DNA of 64,000 bases from Stenotrophomonas maltophilia. GTDB taxonomy: Bacteria; Pseudomonadota; Gammaproteobacteria; Xanthomonadales; Xanthomonadaceae. The notes below the pieces were generated by a model. The model did no database searches and was not told where the DNA came from. It saw only the letters and a program-made list of their open reading frames with translations. A program made the position numbers and the translations under genes. Shown here piece after piece: positions 29,594 to 38,463 of this stretch. How positions within the stretch are numbered: position 1 is the stretch's first letter; the number at the start of each line of letters is the position of its first letter. The stretch lies in the NCBI RefSeq assembly GCF_023518235.1, contig NZ_CP090423.1, positions 4,233,001-4,297,000 of the forward strand. The letters run 5' to 3'.

Positions 29594-30966
29594 AAACGTG
29601 GAGCAGGGCACTGCTGCCGGCGATGTTCGGCCTGCTGGCCGCTGTGGCTGCGCAGGCCGCCGAGTATCGAACGCAGTACGCCGAACAATGGCCGCTGACG
29701 CTGTCCAGCGCACAATCCGGTGCCTACCGTATCGTGCTGGAACCGGCGATCTACCGCCGTTCCGGTGCCGCTGACCTCGGCGATCTGCAGGTGTTCAACG
29801 CGGCCGGGCAGTCACTGCCTTCGGCGCTGCTGGCGCCGGACCAGCCGCTGGCGCAGCCGCCGGTGCAGCGCGAACTGCCCTGGTTCGCGCTGCCGCCGTT
29901 GGCCGAAGCGCAGCGCAACGATCTGCAGTTGCTGACCGAACGTGATACCGACGGCCGCGTGCGCCGCGTCGAGGCGCGCGTGGGTGCCGGCGTGGCTGCC
30001 AACGCGCAGGGCGGCTGGCTGATCGACGCCAGCGTGCTGGACAAGCAGCCGATGGCAGCGCTGGTGCTGGACTGGGCCGACAGTGGCCAGCCTCTGCAGG
30101 CGCAGGTGCAGCTTGACGCCAGCGACGACCTGCAGCACTGGCGTCCATTGGGCCGCGACATTCCGCTGGTGGATCTGCAGCGCGCCGGCAAGCGCCTGCT
30201 GCAGCGCCGCCTGCAGGTGGACGGTGAAGCGCGCTACCTGCGCGTGCTGGCACAGGGCGACGCACGTCTGCCGGCCCTGCGCAGCGTACTGGTTGAACTG
30301 CCACCGGCACCGGCCACGATTCCGTGGGAATGGCTGTCGCTGGAGCCGTCCGCGGCCGGCAAGGGCGAGTACACCTTCGAGATGGACGGACGCTTCCCGG
30401 TGGCACGTGCCGACGTGGCCAGCACCGACAACAGCCTGGTGCAGTGGACGCTGTTCAGCCGCGATGACCCGGGCGCGGAATGGCAGCGTCGCAGCGCGCC
30501 GTGGATTGCCTACCAGGTGCAGCAGGGAACGCAGGGCCAGCGCCAGCAGTCGGCCGCGCAGCCGTTGGGCGGCGTGTACCGGGACCGCTACTGGAAACTG
30601 GTGGCAAACCCGGCGGAGTCCGCGACCGCGCCGACCCTGCGCCTGGGCTACCAGCCGGAAGTGCTGGTGTTCCTGAGTCAGGGGGCCGCGCCCTACGCGT
30701 TGGCGGTGGGCAGTTCAACCGCGCGCCGCGCCGAAGCCCCGATCGGGGTACTGATCGAGGAACTGCGGCAGCGCAATGATCCGTCATGGCAACCGACACT
30801 GGCACGACTGGAGGGCAGCCCGGAGCCGCTGGCCGGCGATGCCGCGCTGAAGCCGCAGCATGACTGGAAGGCGTGGCTGCTATGGGCGCTGCTGGGCCTG
30901 GGCGTGCTGGTGGTGGGTGGCCTGGCACTCAGCCTGCTGAAGCAGAAGCCGTCGCCTTCGGCGTAG
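29590..30966 (+). CDS. DUF3999 periplasmic/membrane protein
   Basis: The 458-residue product has a signal peptide (cleavage near AQA-AEYR, about residue 24), a large periplasmic beta-rich region and one C-terminal transmembrane helix (WLLWALLGLGVLVVGGLALSLL) ending in a short basic tail. This matches DUF3999. The ATG at 29590 overlaps the stop of the DUF2339 gene (ATGA). The two proteins are probably co-translated and may form one membrane complex. No enzymatic motif or ligand is visible. Confidence 0.83.
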   Translation: MKTWSRALLPAMFGLLAAVAAQAAEYRTQYAEQWPLTLSSAQSGAYRIVLEPAIYRRSGAADLGDLQVFNAAGQSLPSALLAPDQPLAQPPVQRELPWFALPPLAEAQRNDLQLLTERDTDGRVRRVEARVGAGVAANAQGGWLIDASVLDKQPMAALVLDWADSGQPLQAQVQLDASDDLQHWRPLGRDIPLVDLQRAGKRLLQRRLQVDGEARYLRVLAQGDARLPALRSVLVELPPAPATIPWEWLSLEPSAAGKGEYTFEMDGRFPVARADVASTDNSLVQWTLFSRDDPGAEWQRRSAPWIAYQVQQGTQGQRQQSAAQPLGGVYRDRYWKLVANPAESATAPTLRLGYQPEVLVFLSQGAAPYALAVGSSTARRAEAPIGVLIEELRQRNDPSWQPTLARLEGSPEPLAGDAALKPQHDWKAWLLWALLGLGVLVVGGLALSLLKQKPSPSA

Positions 30967-31031
30967 GTTCCGGCGAACGGCGCAGCCCCTCGTGGGTGGG
31001 CGGTTGGTCGCGTAAAGCAACAGCCGTGCTT

Positions 31032-31137
31032 GGCCGGGCGGGGTGGATTCGCGGGGGGACGCCGCAAGTACGTCCCTGTAGGCTTGGCCGCCGCATCCAT
31101 GCGGCGGACACCCCCCGCGAACCCACCCCGCCCGGCC
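31032..31137 (-). repeat. 106-bp palindromic repeat, copy A
   Basis: Outer arms of 27 bp (left starts GGCCGGGCGGGGTGG) pair with one mismatch. The 52-bp core between them contains CATGGATGC on the minus strand, flanked by GCGGC/GCCGC. Orientation is defined by the core and is opposite to copy B. Confidence 0.8.
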
Positions 31138-31222
31138 TCTGACAGTTTCCGGTTGCTTCCACCCACGGAAGAGAAAGAAGAAGAGCAAGAGCGGAAGCGG
31201 GTCGCTTCGCTCGACGGCCCTC

Positions 31223-31263
31223 GGGGTCAGATCCGTTCTCCGCAGGAAAACGGATCTGACCCC
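31223..31263. repeat. GGGGTC-class palindrome
   Basis: Arms GGGGTCAGATCCGTT and AACGGATCTGACCCC with an imperfect centre, followed by a T-rich run. It sits between palindromes A and B. Confidence 0.75.
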
Positions 31264-31338
31264 TTCCTTCTTCATCCGACACCACAAACTGCTCTTGCTC
31301 CTGCCTTTGCCATCCGCTCCACCGCAGGAACCTGTCGA

Positions 31339-31444
31339 GGCCGGGGCGGTGTGGGTTGGCAGGGGTGTCCGCGGCATGGATGCCGCGGCCAAGCCCCCAA
31401 GGACGGGTTTACGGCGTCCCCTGCCAGCCCACACCGCCCCGGCC
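31339..31444 (+). repeat. 106-bp palindromic repeat, copy B
   Basis: Arms of 27 bp (left starts GGCCGGGGCGGTGTGGG) pair with a single G-T type mismatch. The arm sequence differs from copy A, while the core GCGGCATGGATGCCGC is shared. Confidence 0.8.
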
Positions 31445-31479
31445 CACCCACAGCATCATGAAGCGCCAGCGCTTCGGCT

Positions 31480-31515
31480 GTTGCGGTTGCCGTTGCCGTT
31501 GCAGTTGCCGTTGCC
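31480..31515 (+). repeat. Hexamer tandem repeat, GTTGCC x 6
   Basis: Six head-to-tail copies of GTTGCC, two with one base changed (GTTGCG, GTTGCA), lie about 105 bases upstream of pgk. Confidence 0.8.
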
Positions 31516-31565
31516 GTACGCCTCTGCCTGCCGCAGGCATCGGCCCTCCCACCACGCGCACCCGA

Positions 31566-31571
31566 TACAAT
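31566..31571 (+). promoter_or_regulatory. Possible -10 box of pgk
   Basis: TACAAT lies 50 bases before the pgk ATG; no good -35 is seen. Confidence 0.35.
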
Positions 31572-31620
31572 GGCGGTCTGCCGCATCCCGGCATCCCGTC
31601 CCTGAGCCAAAGAGTTGCCC

Positions 31621-32796
31621 ATGTCCATCGTCCGCATGACCGACCTCGACCTCTCCGGCAAGCGCGTGCTGATCCGCCAGGATCTGAACGTGCCGATCGA
31701 GAATGGCCGCATCACTTCCGAACAGCGCATCACCGCTTCGCTGCCGACGCTCAAGCGCGCACTGGAGCAGGGCGCCGCGGTGATGGTCACCTCGCACCTG
31801 GGGCGCCCGAAGGAAGGCGTGTGGAGCGAAGCCGATTCGCTGGCCCCGGTCGCCGCCCGCCTGTCCGAGCTGCTCGGCCGCGAGGTTCCGCTGGTGCGTG
31901 ACTGGGTTGACGGCGTGGACGTGCAGCCGGGCCAGCTGGTGCTGCTGGAAAACTGCCGCATGAACGTGGGCGAGGGCAAGGATGATGAAGCCCTGTCGAA
32001 GCAGTACGCCGCACTGTGCGATGTGTTCGTGATGGATGCCTTTGGTACCGCGCACCGCGCCCAGGCATCCACCCACGGCGTCATCCGCTTTGCCCCGGTG
32101 GCCGCCGGCGGCCCGCTGCTGATGGCCGAGCTGGATGCGCTGGCGCAGGCACTGGACGCGCCGGCCAAGCCGTTGCTGGCCATCGTGGCCGGCAGCAAGG
32201 TCAGCACCAAGCTGGAACTGCTGGCCAATCTGGTTGGCAAGGTCGATCAGCTGATTGTCGGCGGCGGCATCGCCAACACCTTCATCGCCGCCGCCGGCTA
32301 CAACGTCGGCAAGTCGCTGTACGAACCGGACCTGCTGGATACTGCCAGGAAGATCGTGGCCGATGCCAAGGCGCGCGGCGCCGACATCCCGCTGCCGGTG
32401 GACGTGGTCACCGCCAAGCAGTTCCTGCCCGATGCCGCTGCCGAAGTGAAGGCGGTCGACGCCGTTGCCGAAGACGACCTGATCCTGGACATCGGCCCGC
32501 AGACCGCCGCGCAGTACGCGCAGCTGATCGAAAAGGCCGGCACTGTGGTCTGGAATGGCCCGGTCGGTGTGTTCGAGTTCGAAGCGTTCAGCAAGGGCAC
32601 CGAAGCGCTGGCCCGCGCCATCGCCAGCTCGCCGGCATTTTCCATCGCTGGCGGTGGCGACACCCTGGCGGCGGTCGACAAGTTCGATATCGCCAAGGAC
32701 GTCAGCTACATCTCCACTGGTGGTGGCGCGTTCCTGGAGTTCCTGGAAGGCAAGACCCTGCCGGCAGTGGCGGCACTGGAGGCGCGCGGCGCATGA
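31621..32796 (+). CDS. pgk: Phosphoglycerate kinase
   Basis: PGK makes ATP from 1,3-bisphosphoglycerate in glycolysis. The 391-residue protein has the substrate-binding motif [21 protein letters not shown] (about residues 14-34), SHLGRPK (about 59-65), the hinge region and the nucleotide-binding [12 protein letters not shown] near the C-terminus (about 344-355). Length fits bacterial PGK. The ATG at 31621 is preferred over an in-frame TTG six bases upstream. The stop overlaps the HAD phosphatase start by four bases, so the two are an operon, followed by pyk and aldolase on the same strand. Confidence 0.97.
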   Translation: MSIVRMTDLDLSGKRVLIRQDLNVPIENGRITSEQRITASLPTLKRALEQGAAVMVTSHLGRPKEGVWSEADSLAPVAARLSELLGREVPLVRDWVDGVDVQPGQLVLLENCRMNVGEGKDDEALSKQYAALCDVFVMDAFGTAHRAQASTHGVIRFAPVAAGGPLLMAELDALAQALDAPAKPLLAIVAGSKVSTKLELLANLVGKVDQLIVGGGIANTFIAAAGYNVGKSLYEPDLLDTARKIVADAKARGADIPLPVDVVTAKQFLPDAAAEVKAVDAVAEDDLILDIGPQTAAQYAQLIEKAGTVVWNGPVGVFEFEAFSKGTEALARAIASSPAFSIAGGGDTLAAVDKFDIAKDVSYISTGGGAFLEFLEGKTLPAVAALEARGA

Positions 32797-33446
32797 GTGC
32801 CGACCCGCGCAGGGATGTCCTGTTCTTCGACCTGGACGGCACGCTGATCGATTCGCAGGTGGGCATCACCGCCTGCATCGCCTATGCGTTGCAGAAGATG
32901 GACCATCCAGTGCCGGCGCAGGACACGCTGCTGGGCTGGATCGGTCCGTCGCTGCGCACCACCTTCGCGCCGCTGTTTGGTGAACCGGCGCGTGTGGAGC
33001 AGGCGGTGGGCTATTACCGCGAGCGTTTCGACGCCGAAGGTTGGCGCGAGCACACCGTGTATCCGCAGATCGAAGACACCCTGCGCACACTGCATGGTCG
33101 CGGCCACCGCCTGGCGGTGGTCACGGCCAAGAACGAGCCGCACGCGCGCCGTATCCTCGCCCACCTGCCTTTTGGTGGGCTGTTCGAGGAGATCGTCGGT
33201 TCCACCCTGGACGGCTCACGCAGCCACAAGCCGGAACTGGTCGGTGAGGCGCTGCGCCGCCTGCGGGTGCAGCCGGCACAGTGCTGGATGATCGGCGACC
33301 GTCGCATGGACATCGAAGGCGCACGTCACCACGGCCTGCGCAGTGTCGGTGTGCTGTGGGGCTTTGGTGGCGAGGCCGAACTCACAGAAGCCGGTGCCGG
33401 CCAGCTGGCACGCGAGCCGGCGCAGCTGACGACGCTGCTGGCCTAA
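32793..33446 (+). CDS. HAD-family hydrolase, phosphoglycolate phosphatase-like
   Basis: The 217-residue protein is a haloacid dehalogenase-type phosphatase. Motif I is [10 protein letters not shown] (nucleophile Asp near residue 13), motif II is VVTAKNE (about 108-114), the motif III lysine lies in SHKPELV, and motif IV is [12 protein letters not shown] (about 167-178). The helical cap insertion after motif I resembles Gph/PGP-like enzymes. The start overlaps pgk by four bases, suggesting linked control with glycolysis; a role in removing toxic side products such as phosphoglycolate is plausible but inferred. Confidence 0.86.
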   Translation: MSADPRRDVLFFDLDGTLIDSQVGITACIAYALQKMDHPVPAQDTLLGWIGPSLRTTFAPLFGEPARVEQAVGYYRERFDAEGWREHTVYPQIEDTLRTLHGRGHRLAVVTAKNEPHARRILAHLPFGGLFEEIVGSTLDGSRSHKPELVGEALRRLRVQPAQCWMIGDRRMDIEGARHHGLRSVGVLWGFGGEAELTEAGAGQLAREPAQLTTLLA

Positions 33447-33452
33447 CTTCCT

Positions 33453-33517
33453 GTAGAGCCGAGCCCATGCTCGGCTGATTGCGGCCCAAGGCCCAGCCGG
33501 GCATGGCCCGGCGCTAC
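33453..33517. repeat. Two SMAG palindromes, opposite orientation
   Basis: A GTAG unit with arms AGCCGAGC/GCTCGGCT (33453-33476) and a CTAC-ended unit with arms GCCGGGC/GCCCGGC (33496-33517) follow the HAD gene. Confidence 0.82.
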
Positions 33518-33657
33518 CGGTCTCCCTGCGCCAGCGTATGTCCGGGGCATGTCCGTTGCATGACCCGCGAAGTCAGGTGGCGCAAGGATGTAACCGTATA
33601 CATGGGGCGTGAAGGATGTGCTAATTTCCGTTCTTTAACGGGAGAGGCCCCTTCACC

Positions 33658-35124
33658 ATGTTCGAGCGTCAGCGTCGCACCAAGATCCTTGCCACCCTCG
33701 GTCCGGCCACTGATCCGCCGGGCGTGCTGGAGGATCTGTTCCGCGCCGGCGTCAACGTGGTGCGTCTGAACTTCAGCCACGGTGACCCGTCCGGCCAAGC
33801 CAAGCGTGCCGCCGAAGTGCGTGCCGCCGCGGCGCGCGTGGGCGTGGAAGTGGGCATCCTGGCCGACCTGCCGGGCCCGAAGATCCGCATCGAGCGCTTC
33901 GCCGAAGGCAAGGTGCAGCTGAAGGCGGGCGACCGCTTCGATCTGATCGCCAGCGAGAACGCCGGCCCGGGCAACGCCAGCCAGGTCGGCGTCAGCTACC
34001 TCGGCCTGCCGCAGGACGTCGGCCCCGGTGATGTGCTGCTGCTCGACGATGGTCTGATGCAGCTGCAGGTGGTGGAAGTGCAGGGCGACCGCATCGTCAA
34101 CACCGTGCTCAACGATGGTGTGCTGTCCGACCGCAAGGGCCTGAACAAGCAGGGCGGCGGCCTGTCGCTGGGCGCGCTGACCGAGCGTGACAAGGAACTG
34201 ATCGGCATCGTCGCCAAGATCGGCGTGGACTTCATCGCCGTGTCGTTCTGCCGCAACGCGCAGGACATGAACGATGCGCGCGAGATCGCCCGCTCGCACG
34301 GTTGCGATGCTGCCCTGGTGTCGAAGATCGAGCGCACCGAGGCGATCGAGAACCTGGAAGAAATCGTCGAGGCCAGCGACGTGGTGATGGTGGCCCGCGG
34401 TGACCTGGGCGTGGAAATCGGCGACGCCGAACTGCCGGGCCTGCAGAAGAAGATCATCAAGGCCTCACTGGCGCAGAACAAGGTGGTGATCACCGCCACG
34501 CAGATGCTGCAGTCGATGGTGGAAAGCCCGATCCCGACCCGCGCCGAAGTGCTGGACGTGGCCAACTCGGTCATCGACGGTACCGACGCGGTGATGCTGT
34601 CGGCCGAAACCGCCGCCGGCGCCTACCCGGTCAAGGCCGTGGAAGCGATGGCACGCATCTGCCTGGGCGCCGAGCGCCAGTTCCAGACCGAGACCGATTT
34701 CAACGCCTCGCCGCGCAATCTGGAGCGTGCCGACCAGGCCATCGCCATGGCCACCATGTTCCTGTCGCAGCACGTGGGCGTGCGCGCGATCGTGGCGATG
34801 ACCGAATCCGGTGGCACTGCACGTTACCTGTCGCGTTTCCGCGCCAAGGCGCCGGTGTTCGCGGTGACCCGCCATGACGGCGCACGCCGGCAGATGGCGC
34901 TGATGCGCGATGTCTACCCGATCAACTTCGACAGCCGCGGGCTGACCCCGCGCGAAGCCGCACGGGGCAGCATCCGCCTGCTGGTGGAATCGGAGCTGCT
35001 GCAGGCCGGTGACCGCGTCGTATTCACCAGCGGCGAGCACATGGAGACGCTGGGCGCGACCAACACCCTGCGCCTGCTGGAAGTGGGCGAGGACGGCCGC
35101 GCCAGCGGCCTGGGCGACCTGTAA
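33658..35124 (+). CDS. pyk: Pyruvate kinase
   Basis: Pyruvate kinase turns phosphoenolpyruvate and ADP into pyruvate and ATP. The 488-residue protein starts RRTKILATLGPATDPPGVLEDLFRAGVNVVRLNFSHG, the family hallmark. It contains the active-site region VSKIERTEAIENLEEIVEASDVVMVARGDLGVE (about residues 221-253), with K and E ligands for substrate and Mg2+, and the ATQMLQSMV signature (about 281-289). The C-terminal allosteric domain is complete. Length fits the family. It is preceded by GGGAGAGG and stands between pgk/HAD and aldolase. Confidence 0.97.
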   Translation: MFERQRRTKILATLGPATDPPGVLEDLFRAGVNVVRLNFSHGDPSGQAKRAAEVRAAAARVGVEVGILADLPGPKIRIERFAEGKVQLKAGDRFDLIASENAGPGNASQVGVSYLGLPQDVGPGDVLLLDDGLMQLQVVEVQGDRIVNTVLNDGVLSDRKGLNKQGGGLSLGALTERDKELIGIVAKIGVDFIAVSFCRNAQDMNDAREIARSHGCDAALVSKIERTEAIENLEEIVEASDVVMVARGDLGVEIGDAELPGLQKKIIKASLAQNKVVITATQMLQSMVESPIPTRAEVLDVANSVIDGTDAVMLSAETAAGAYPVKAVEAMARICLGAERQFQTETDFNASPRNLERADQAIAMATMFLSQHVGVRAIVAMTESGGTARYLSRFRAKAPVFAVTRHDGARRQMALMRDVYPINFDSRGLTPREAARGSIRLLVESELLQAGDRVVFTSGEHMETLGATNTLRLLEVGEDGRASGLGDL

Positions 35125-35141
35125 GCGGAACCGCCGGGTCA

Positions 35142-35201
35142 GGGTCAGAGCCCCATCGGGGATCCGACCCCGGGGTCGGATCCCCGATGGGGCTCTGACC
35201 C
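35142..35201. repeat. 60-bp perfect palindrome of the GGGGTC class
   Basis: Two 30-base halves are exact reverse complements with no spacer. Each half carries GGGTCAGAGCC and GGATCCGACCCC, so it looks like two nested GGGGTC units. It lies 18 bases after pyk and could end its transcript. Confidence 0.8.
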
Positions 35202-35286
35202 CATGGCGCAGGACACGCGTTGTCCTGCGCGGACATTGGAATCGTTTCCATCCTGGCCTCGACGTCGAGGCAACGGGTGGCGGGGC

Positions 35287-35292
35287 TATACT
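35287..35292 (+). promoter_or_regulatory. -10 box of the aldolase gene
   Basis: TATACT lies 32 bases before the ATG; the -35 region is weak. Confidence 0.4.
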
Positions 35293-35324
35293 TACGTTTT
35301 TCCCGCACCCGCCACAGGAAGTAC

Positions 35325-36329
35325 ATGAGCATCGAACAGCTGGCTGAAACCGCCCAGGCCATGGTTGCCCCGGGCAAGGGCATCATCGCGATCGACGAAT
35401 CCACCGCTACCATCGCCAAGCGTTTTGCTGGCGTCGGCATCGAGAACACCGAGGAGAACCGTCGTGCCTACCGCGAACTGCTGCTGACCACGCCGAAGCT
35501 CAACGAGCACATTTCCGGCGCCATCCTGTACGACGAAACCATCCGCCAGTCGACCAAGGACGGCGTGCCGTTCGCCAAGTACATGGCCGACCACGGCATG
35601 ATTCCGGGCATCAAGGTGGACAAGGGTGCGCACCCGCTGGCCGGCTGCCCGGGTGAGCTGGTGACCGAAGGCCTGGACGGCCTGCGCGAGCGCCTGCAGG
35701 AGTACTACAAGCTGGGCGCGCGCTTTGCCAAGTGGCGTGCGGTGATCAACATCGGCGAGAGCATTCCGTCGGGCACCTGCATCGAGTCCAACGCCCACGC
35801 GCTGGCCCGCTATGCGGCGCTGTGCCAGGAATGCGGCCTGGTGCCGATGGTCGAGCCGGAAGTGATCATGGACGGCGACCACGATATCGAGACCTGCTAC
35901 GAAGTGACCGAAGCGACCCTGCGTTCGCTGTTCGATGCGCTGTACCAGCAGAACGTGCTGCTGGAAGGCACCATCCTGAAGGCCTCGATGGTCATCTCCG
36001 GCAAGGGCTGCGATGAGCAGGCCGACGTCGAGGAAGTGGCCGAATCGACCGTGATGTGCCTCAAGAGCACCGTGCCGGCGATCCTGCCGGGCGTGGTGTT
36101 CCTGTCCGGCGGCCAGACCGACGAACAGTCCACCGCACACCTGAACGCGATGAACCAGCTGGGCAACCTGCCTTGGCCGCTCAGCTTCTCCTACGGCCGT
36201 GCCATGCAGCAGGCCGCGCTGAAGCTGTGGGCCAAGGACATGAAGGGCAACTACGCTGCGGCGCAGAAGACCGTGTTCGAGCGCGCCAAGGACAACGGCC
36301 TGGCCGCGCTGGGCAAGTGGAACGGTTGA
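35325..36329 (+). CDS. Fructose-bisphosphate aldolase, class I
   Basis: Class I aldolase cleaves fructose 1,6-bisphosphate through a Schiff base and needs no metal. The 334-residue protein shows KGIIAIDESTATIAKRF (about residues 18-34), KWRAVINI and the Schiff-base lysine motif LLEGTILKASMV (lysine near residue 219). The later FLSGGQTDEQSTAHLNAMN is the class I phosphate-binding region. The enzyme resembles the eukaryotic-type class I form, not the metal-dependent class II enzyme common in enteric bacteria. The ATG at 35325 follows AGGAAGT. It is followed by a terminator. Confidence 0.95.
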   Translation: MSIEQLAETAQAMVAPGKGIIAIDESTATIAKRFAGVGIENTEENRRAYRELLLTTPKLNEHISGAILYDETIRQSTKDGVPFAKYMADHGMIPGIKVDKGAHPLAGCPGELVTEGLDGLRERLQEYYKLGARFAKWRAVINIGESIPSGTCIESNAHALARYAALCQECGLVPMVEPEVIMDGDHDIETCYEVTEATLRSLFDALYQQNVLLEGTILKASMVISGKGCDEQADVEEVAESTVMCLKSTVPAILPGVVFLSGGQTDEQSTAHLNAMNQLGNLPWPLSFSYGRAMQQAALKLWAKDMKGNYAAAQKTVFERAKDNGLAALGKWNG

Positions 36330-36354
36330 TCCGTTCCATCGCAGGATGAACAGG

Positions 36355-36386
36355 GCAACGCCGGCATCACGCCGGCGTTTGCTTTT
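36355..36386. terminator. Terminator after aldolase
   Basis: The GC-rich hairpin GCAACGCCGGC/GCCGGCGTTTGC is followed by TTTT, 25 bases past the stop. Confidence 0.7.
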
Positions 36387-36458
36387 GCGGGTATCGTTTC
36401 CGCCCCCGCGTGCCCGGCCGGCATGCGGGAACTACATGGAAGGCCAAGGAGAAACAAC

Positions 36459-37565
36459 ATGCGTTTGGCAGCACTCACACTGGCCGTTGCCACGGCCCTG
36501 GTCGCCGGCGGTTGCAACCGCATCGGTGGCAGCGCGGATGCGGGCAAGGCCGCGTCGCTGGAATTCGACAAGCCGGTGTCCGGCGAGATCACCTCGCGCA
36601 GCGGCATCAACTTCAACGACGGCAGCCATCACCAGCTCTACCAGATTACGCTGGCCGACAAGGATCTGGTCGGCCTGAAGCTGACCGGTGCACTGAGCGG
36701 CTCGATCGCCGTGTTCAGCAACGGCAGCCTCGTGTCCACCAGCAACACCGGCTACGAGCGCGAAGGTGACGTTTCGCTGGCCTTCCGTGCCAACGGTGGC
36801 GGCACCTACCAGGTGGCGGTCAACGCCGATGGCGCTACCGCCTTTGGCCCGTATCGCCTGCGCGCCGAGAAGCTGAAGCCGTATGACGGCAAGCCGCTGG
36901 TGGGCAGTGGCGAGGTGGTCGACATGCTGGCCAGCGATTCGCAGGACTACACGCTGCAGGTGGAGAAGGAAGGCCTGTACGAGATTCGCCTGGTGTCGGA
37001 CGTGTTCGATCCGGTGCTGAAGCTGTCCGGTCAGGGCGTGGATGCCGAGAACGACGATGGCGGTGACAGCACCAACTCGCGCCTGAGCCTGTCGCTGAAG
37101 CCGGGCAAGTACACCCTGACCGCGCGTGGCCTCGGCAGCGGCGTCAATGGCATGTTCACCCTGACCGCCACACGCATCGAGCTGCCGGGCAATCTGGTCG
37201 AGCGTGACGGCAGCGCGCTGCCGAGCTCGGGCAGCGTCTACACCATGCTCGACAATGAGGGCCGCCGCCGCTTCCTGCTGACTCTGGATCGCCCGGCCGA
37301 CGTGCGTCTGGATGCGATCTCCAGCCAGGTCGACACTGTGCTGCGCGTGGTTGGTGGCGACGTCGAGCTGAGCGACGACGATGGTGGCAATGGCACCAAT
37401 GCGCGCCTGCAGCAAACGCTGCCGGCCGGTCACTACACCGTGGACGTGTCCAGCCTGAACGACGCTGCCGGTCTGGTGGAAGTGCGCGTGCAGGTGGAGG
37501 GCGCCAGCGCGGGTGCTGACGCCGCCGCGGCCGAAGACGCCGCCGAGGAAGCCGCCAGCCCATGA
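36459..37565 (+). CDS. Lipoprotein with repeated PPC-like beta-sandwich domains
   Basis: The 368-residue precursor has a lipoprotein signal ending in LVAGGC (lipidated Cys at residue 19). The mature protein contains three beta-sandwich units of about 110 residues, seen as repeats of a D-x-V-L-x-V/L pattern followed by acidic loops ENDDGGDSTNSRLSLSL (about 189-205) and SDDDGGNGTNARLQQTL (about 306-322). These loops resemble calcium-binding loops of pre-peptidase C-terminal (PPC) domains. The C-terminus is Ala/Glu-rich. RBS AAGGAGA lies nine bases before the ATG. The role is unknown; PPC-like domains usually help secretion or binding. Confidence 0.72.
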   Translation: MRLAALTLAVATALVAGGCNRIGGSADAGKAASLEFDKPVSGEITSRSGINFNDGSHHQLYQITLADKDLVGLKLTGALSGSIAVFSNGSLVSTSNTGYEREGDVSLAFRANGGGTYQVAVNADGATAFGPYRLRAEKLKPYDGKPLVGSGEVVDMLASDSQDYTLQVEKEGLYEIRLVSDVFDPVLKLSGQGVDAENDDGGDSTNSRLSLSLKPGKYTLTARGLGSGVNGMFTLTATRIELPGNLVERDGSALPSSGSVYTMLDNEGRRRFLLTLDRPADVRLDAISSQVDTVLRVVGGDVELSDDDGGNGTNARLQQTLPAGHYTVDVSSLNDAAGLVEVRVQVEGASAGADAAAAEDAAEEAASP

Positions 37566-37566
37566 G

Positions 37567-37589
37567 GTAGATCCACGCCACGCGTGGAT
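37567..37589 (+). repeat. SMAG palindrome
   Basis: A GTAG unit with arms ATCCACGC/GCGTGGAT starts two bases after the lipoprotein stop. Confidence 0.83.
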
Positions 37590-37599
37590 GACACTGGCC

Positions 37600-37624
37600 G
37601 CACAACGGAAAAGGCCGGGCAATG
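37600..37624. terminator. Bidirectional terminator between lipoprotein and macrodomain genes
   Basis: An 11-bp stem (AAAGGCCGGGC with GCCCGGCCTTT) and AAT loop lie between two convergent genes. Confidence 0.75.
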
Positions 37625-37656
37625 CCCGGCCTTTCTTCGTTCTCCCAACCCGTCGC

Positions 37657-38256
37657 TCAATGCGCGGCGGCCAGGCCTGCATCGCCCAGCGGCGGCAACA
37701 TCGCGCCGCGCGGCTCGCTCTCCGGGCTCTGGCCCGCCGCAGCCAATGCCTGCTGATAGGCCTTGGCCGTGGCCGTATTGAAGGCGACCAGCACGATGCG
37801 CATCGGCTGCGCATGGCTGCGCTGCCACGCCAGCGTTTCGGTCACCGCGATCTGCGCGGCCTGGTACAGCGGATAGCCATACACACCGCAACTGATGGCC
37901 GGGAACGCGATCGACTGCACGCCCAACGACTCGGCCAGCTGCAGCGATTTCCAGTAGCAGTTGGCCAGCAGTGCCGGTTCGTCGCGCTGGCCGTCGTGCC
38001 AGACCGGGCCGACCGTGTGCAGCACATGTCGCGCCGGCAACGCATAGGCACCGGTGGCGCGTACTTCGCCGGTCGGGCAGCGTACGCCCGGGCGCAGCTC
38101 CGGCAACTGCGCACATTCGGTCAGCAATGCGGCGCCGGCCGCGCGATGGATCGCGCCGTCGACACCGCCGCCACCGAGCAGCGTTTCATTGGCCGCGTTG
38201 ACGATCGCATCCACCGCCAGGGTCGTGATGTCGCCCTGCCAAACTTCGATCTTCAT
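37657..38256 (-). CDS. Macrodomain protein (O-acetyl-ADP-ribose deacetylase type)
   Basis: The 199-residue protein is a macrodomain of the YmdB/MacroD type. It shows the start [39 protein letters not shown] (residues 3-41, quoted as a region), with the [18 protein letters not shown] signature, and later [18 protein letters not shown]. Members remove ADP-ribose from proteins or deacetylate O-acetyl-ADP-ribose. The catalytic Asn and Asp of the MacroD class (NAAN and GGGVDGAI) are present. The ATG at 38256 was chosen; the longer frame upstream has no family match. It is monocistronic and convergent with the lipoprotein gene. Confidence 0.92.
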   Translation of the reverse strand: MKIEVWQGDITTLAVDAIVNAANETLLGGGGVDGAIHRAAGAALLTECAQLPELRPGVRCPTGEVRATGAYALPARHVLHTVGPVWHDGQRDEPALLANCYWKSLQLAESLGVQSIAFPAISCGVYGYPLYQAAQIAVTETLAWQRSHAQPMRIVLVAFNTATAKAYQQALAAAGQSPESEPRGAMLPPLGDAGLAAAH

Positions 38257-38397
38257 GCGTCCGTCTCCTGCCTGTGAGGTGATCCGCGCAGCCTCTGCGC
38301 CGGCTGTTCCCACGGTAGGGGACAGGGCATCGATACTGCGTCATGACCGTCTCACCCGCTGCGATCCGACGGCCTTCACGCAAGCTGAAGCAGAAGG

Positions 38398-38459
38398 GGG
38401 TCAGAGGTGCGCCGACAGGGTCGAGGTCCTTTCCCGGACGGGAAAGGGCTCTGACCCTG
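38398..38459. repeat. Interrupted GGGGTC-class palindrome
   Basis: Outer arms GGTCAGAG/CTCTGACC enclose an inner CCTTTCCCG/CGGGAAAGG hairpin and an unpaired insertion. It ends four bases before the cysK stop on the minus strand and may be its terminator. Confidence 0.6.
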
Positions 38460-38463
38460 TGCA

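Larger units (their letters stand above)
30967..31620. other. 654-base gene-free region filled with palindromic repeats
   Basis: No credible gene is present. Two 106-bp palindromes in opposite orientation (31032-31137 and 31339-31444) flank a 41-bp GGGGTC palindrome (31223-31263). A hexamer tract (31480-31515) and the pgk promoter region follow. Short open frames here, such as those reading MDAAAKPP, come from the repeat core. Confidence 0.75.

Noticed and set aside
30967..31620. CRISPR array
   Set aside because: The repeats are palindromes of different types with irregular spacing; no direct repeat/spacer pattern and no cas genes are seen.
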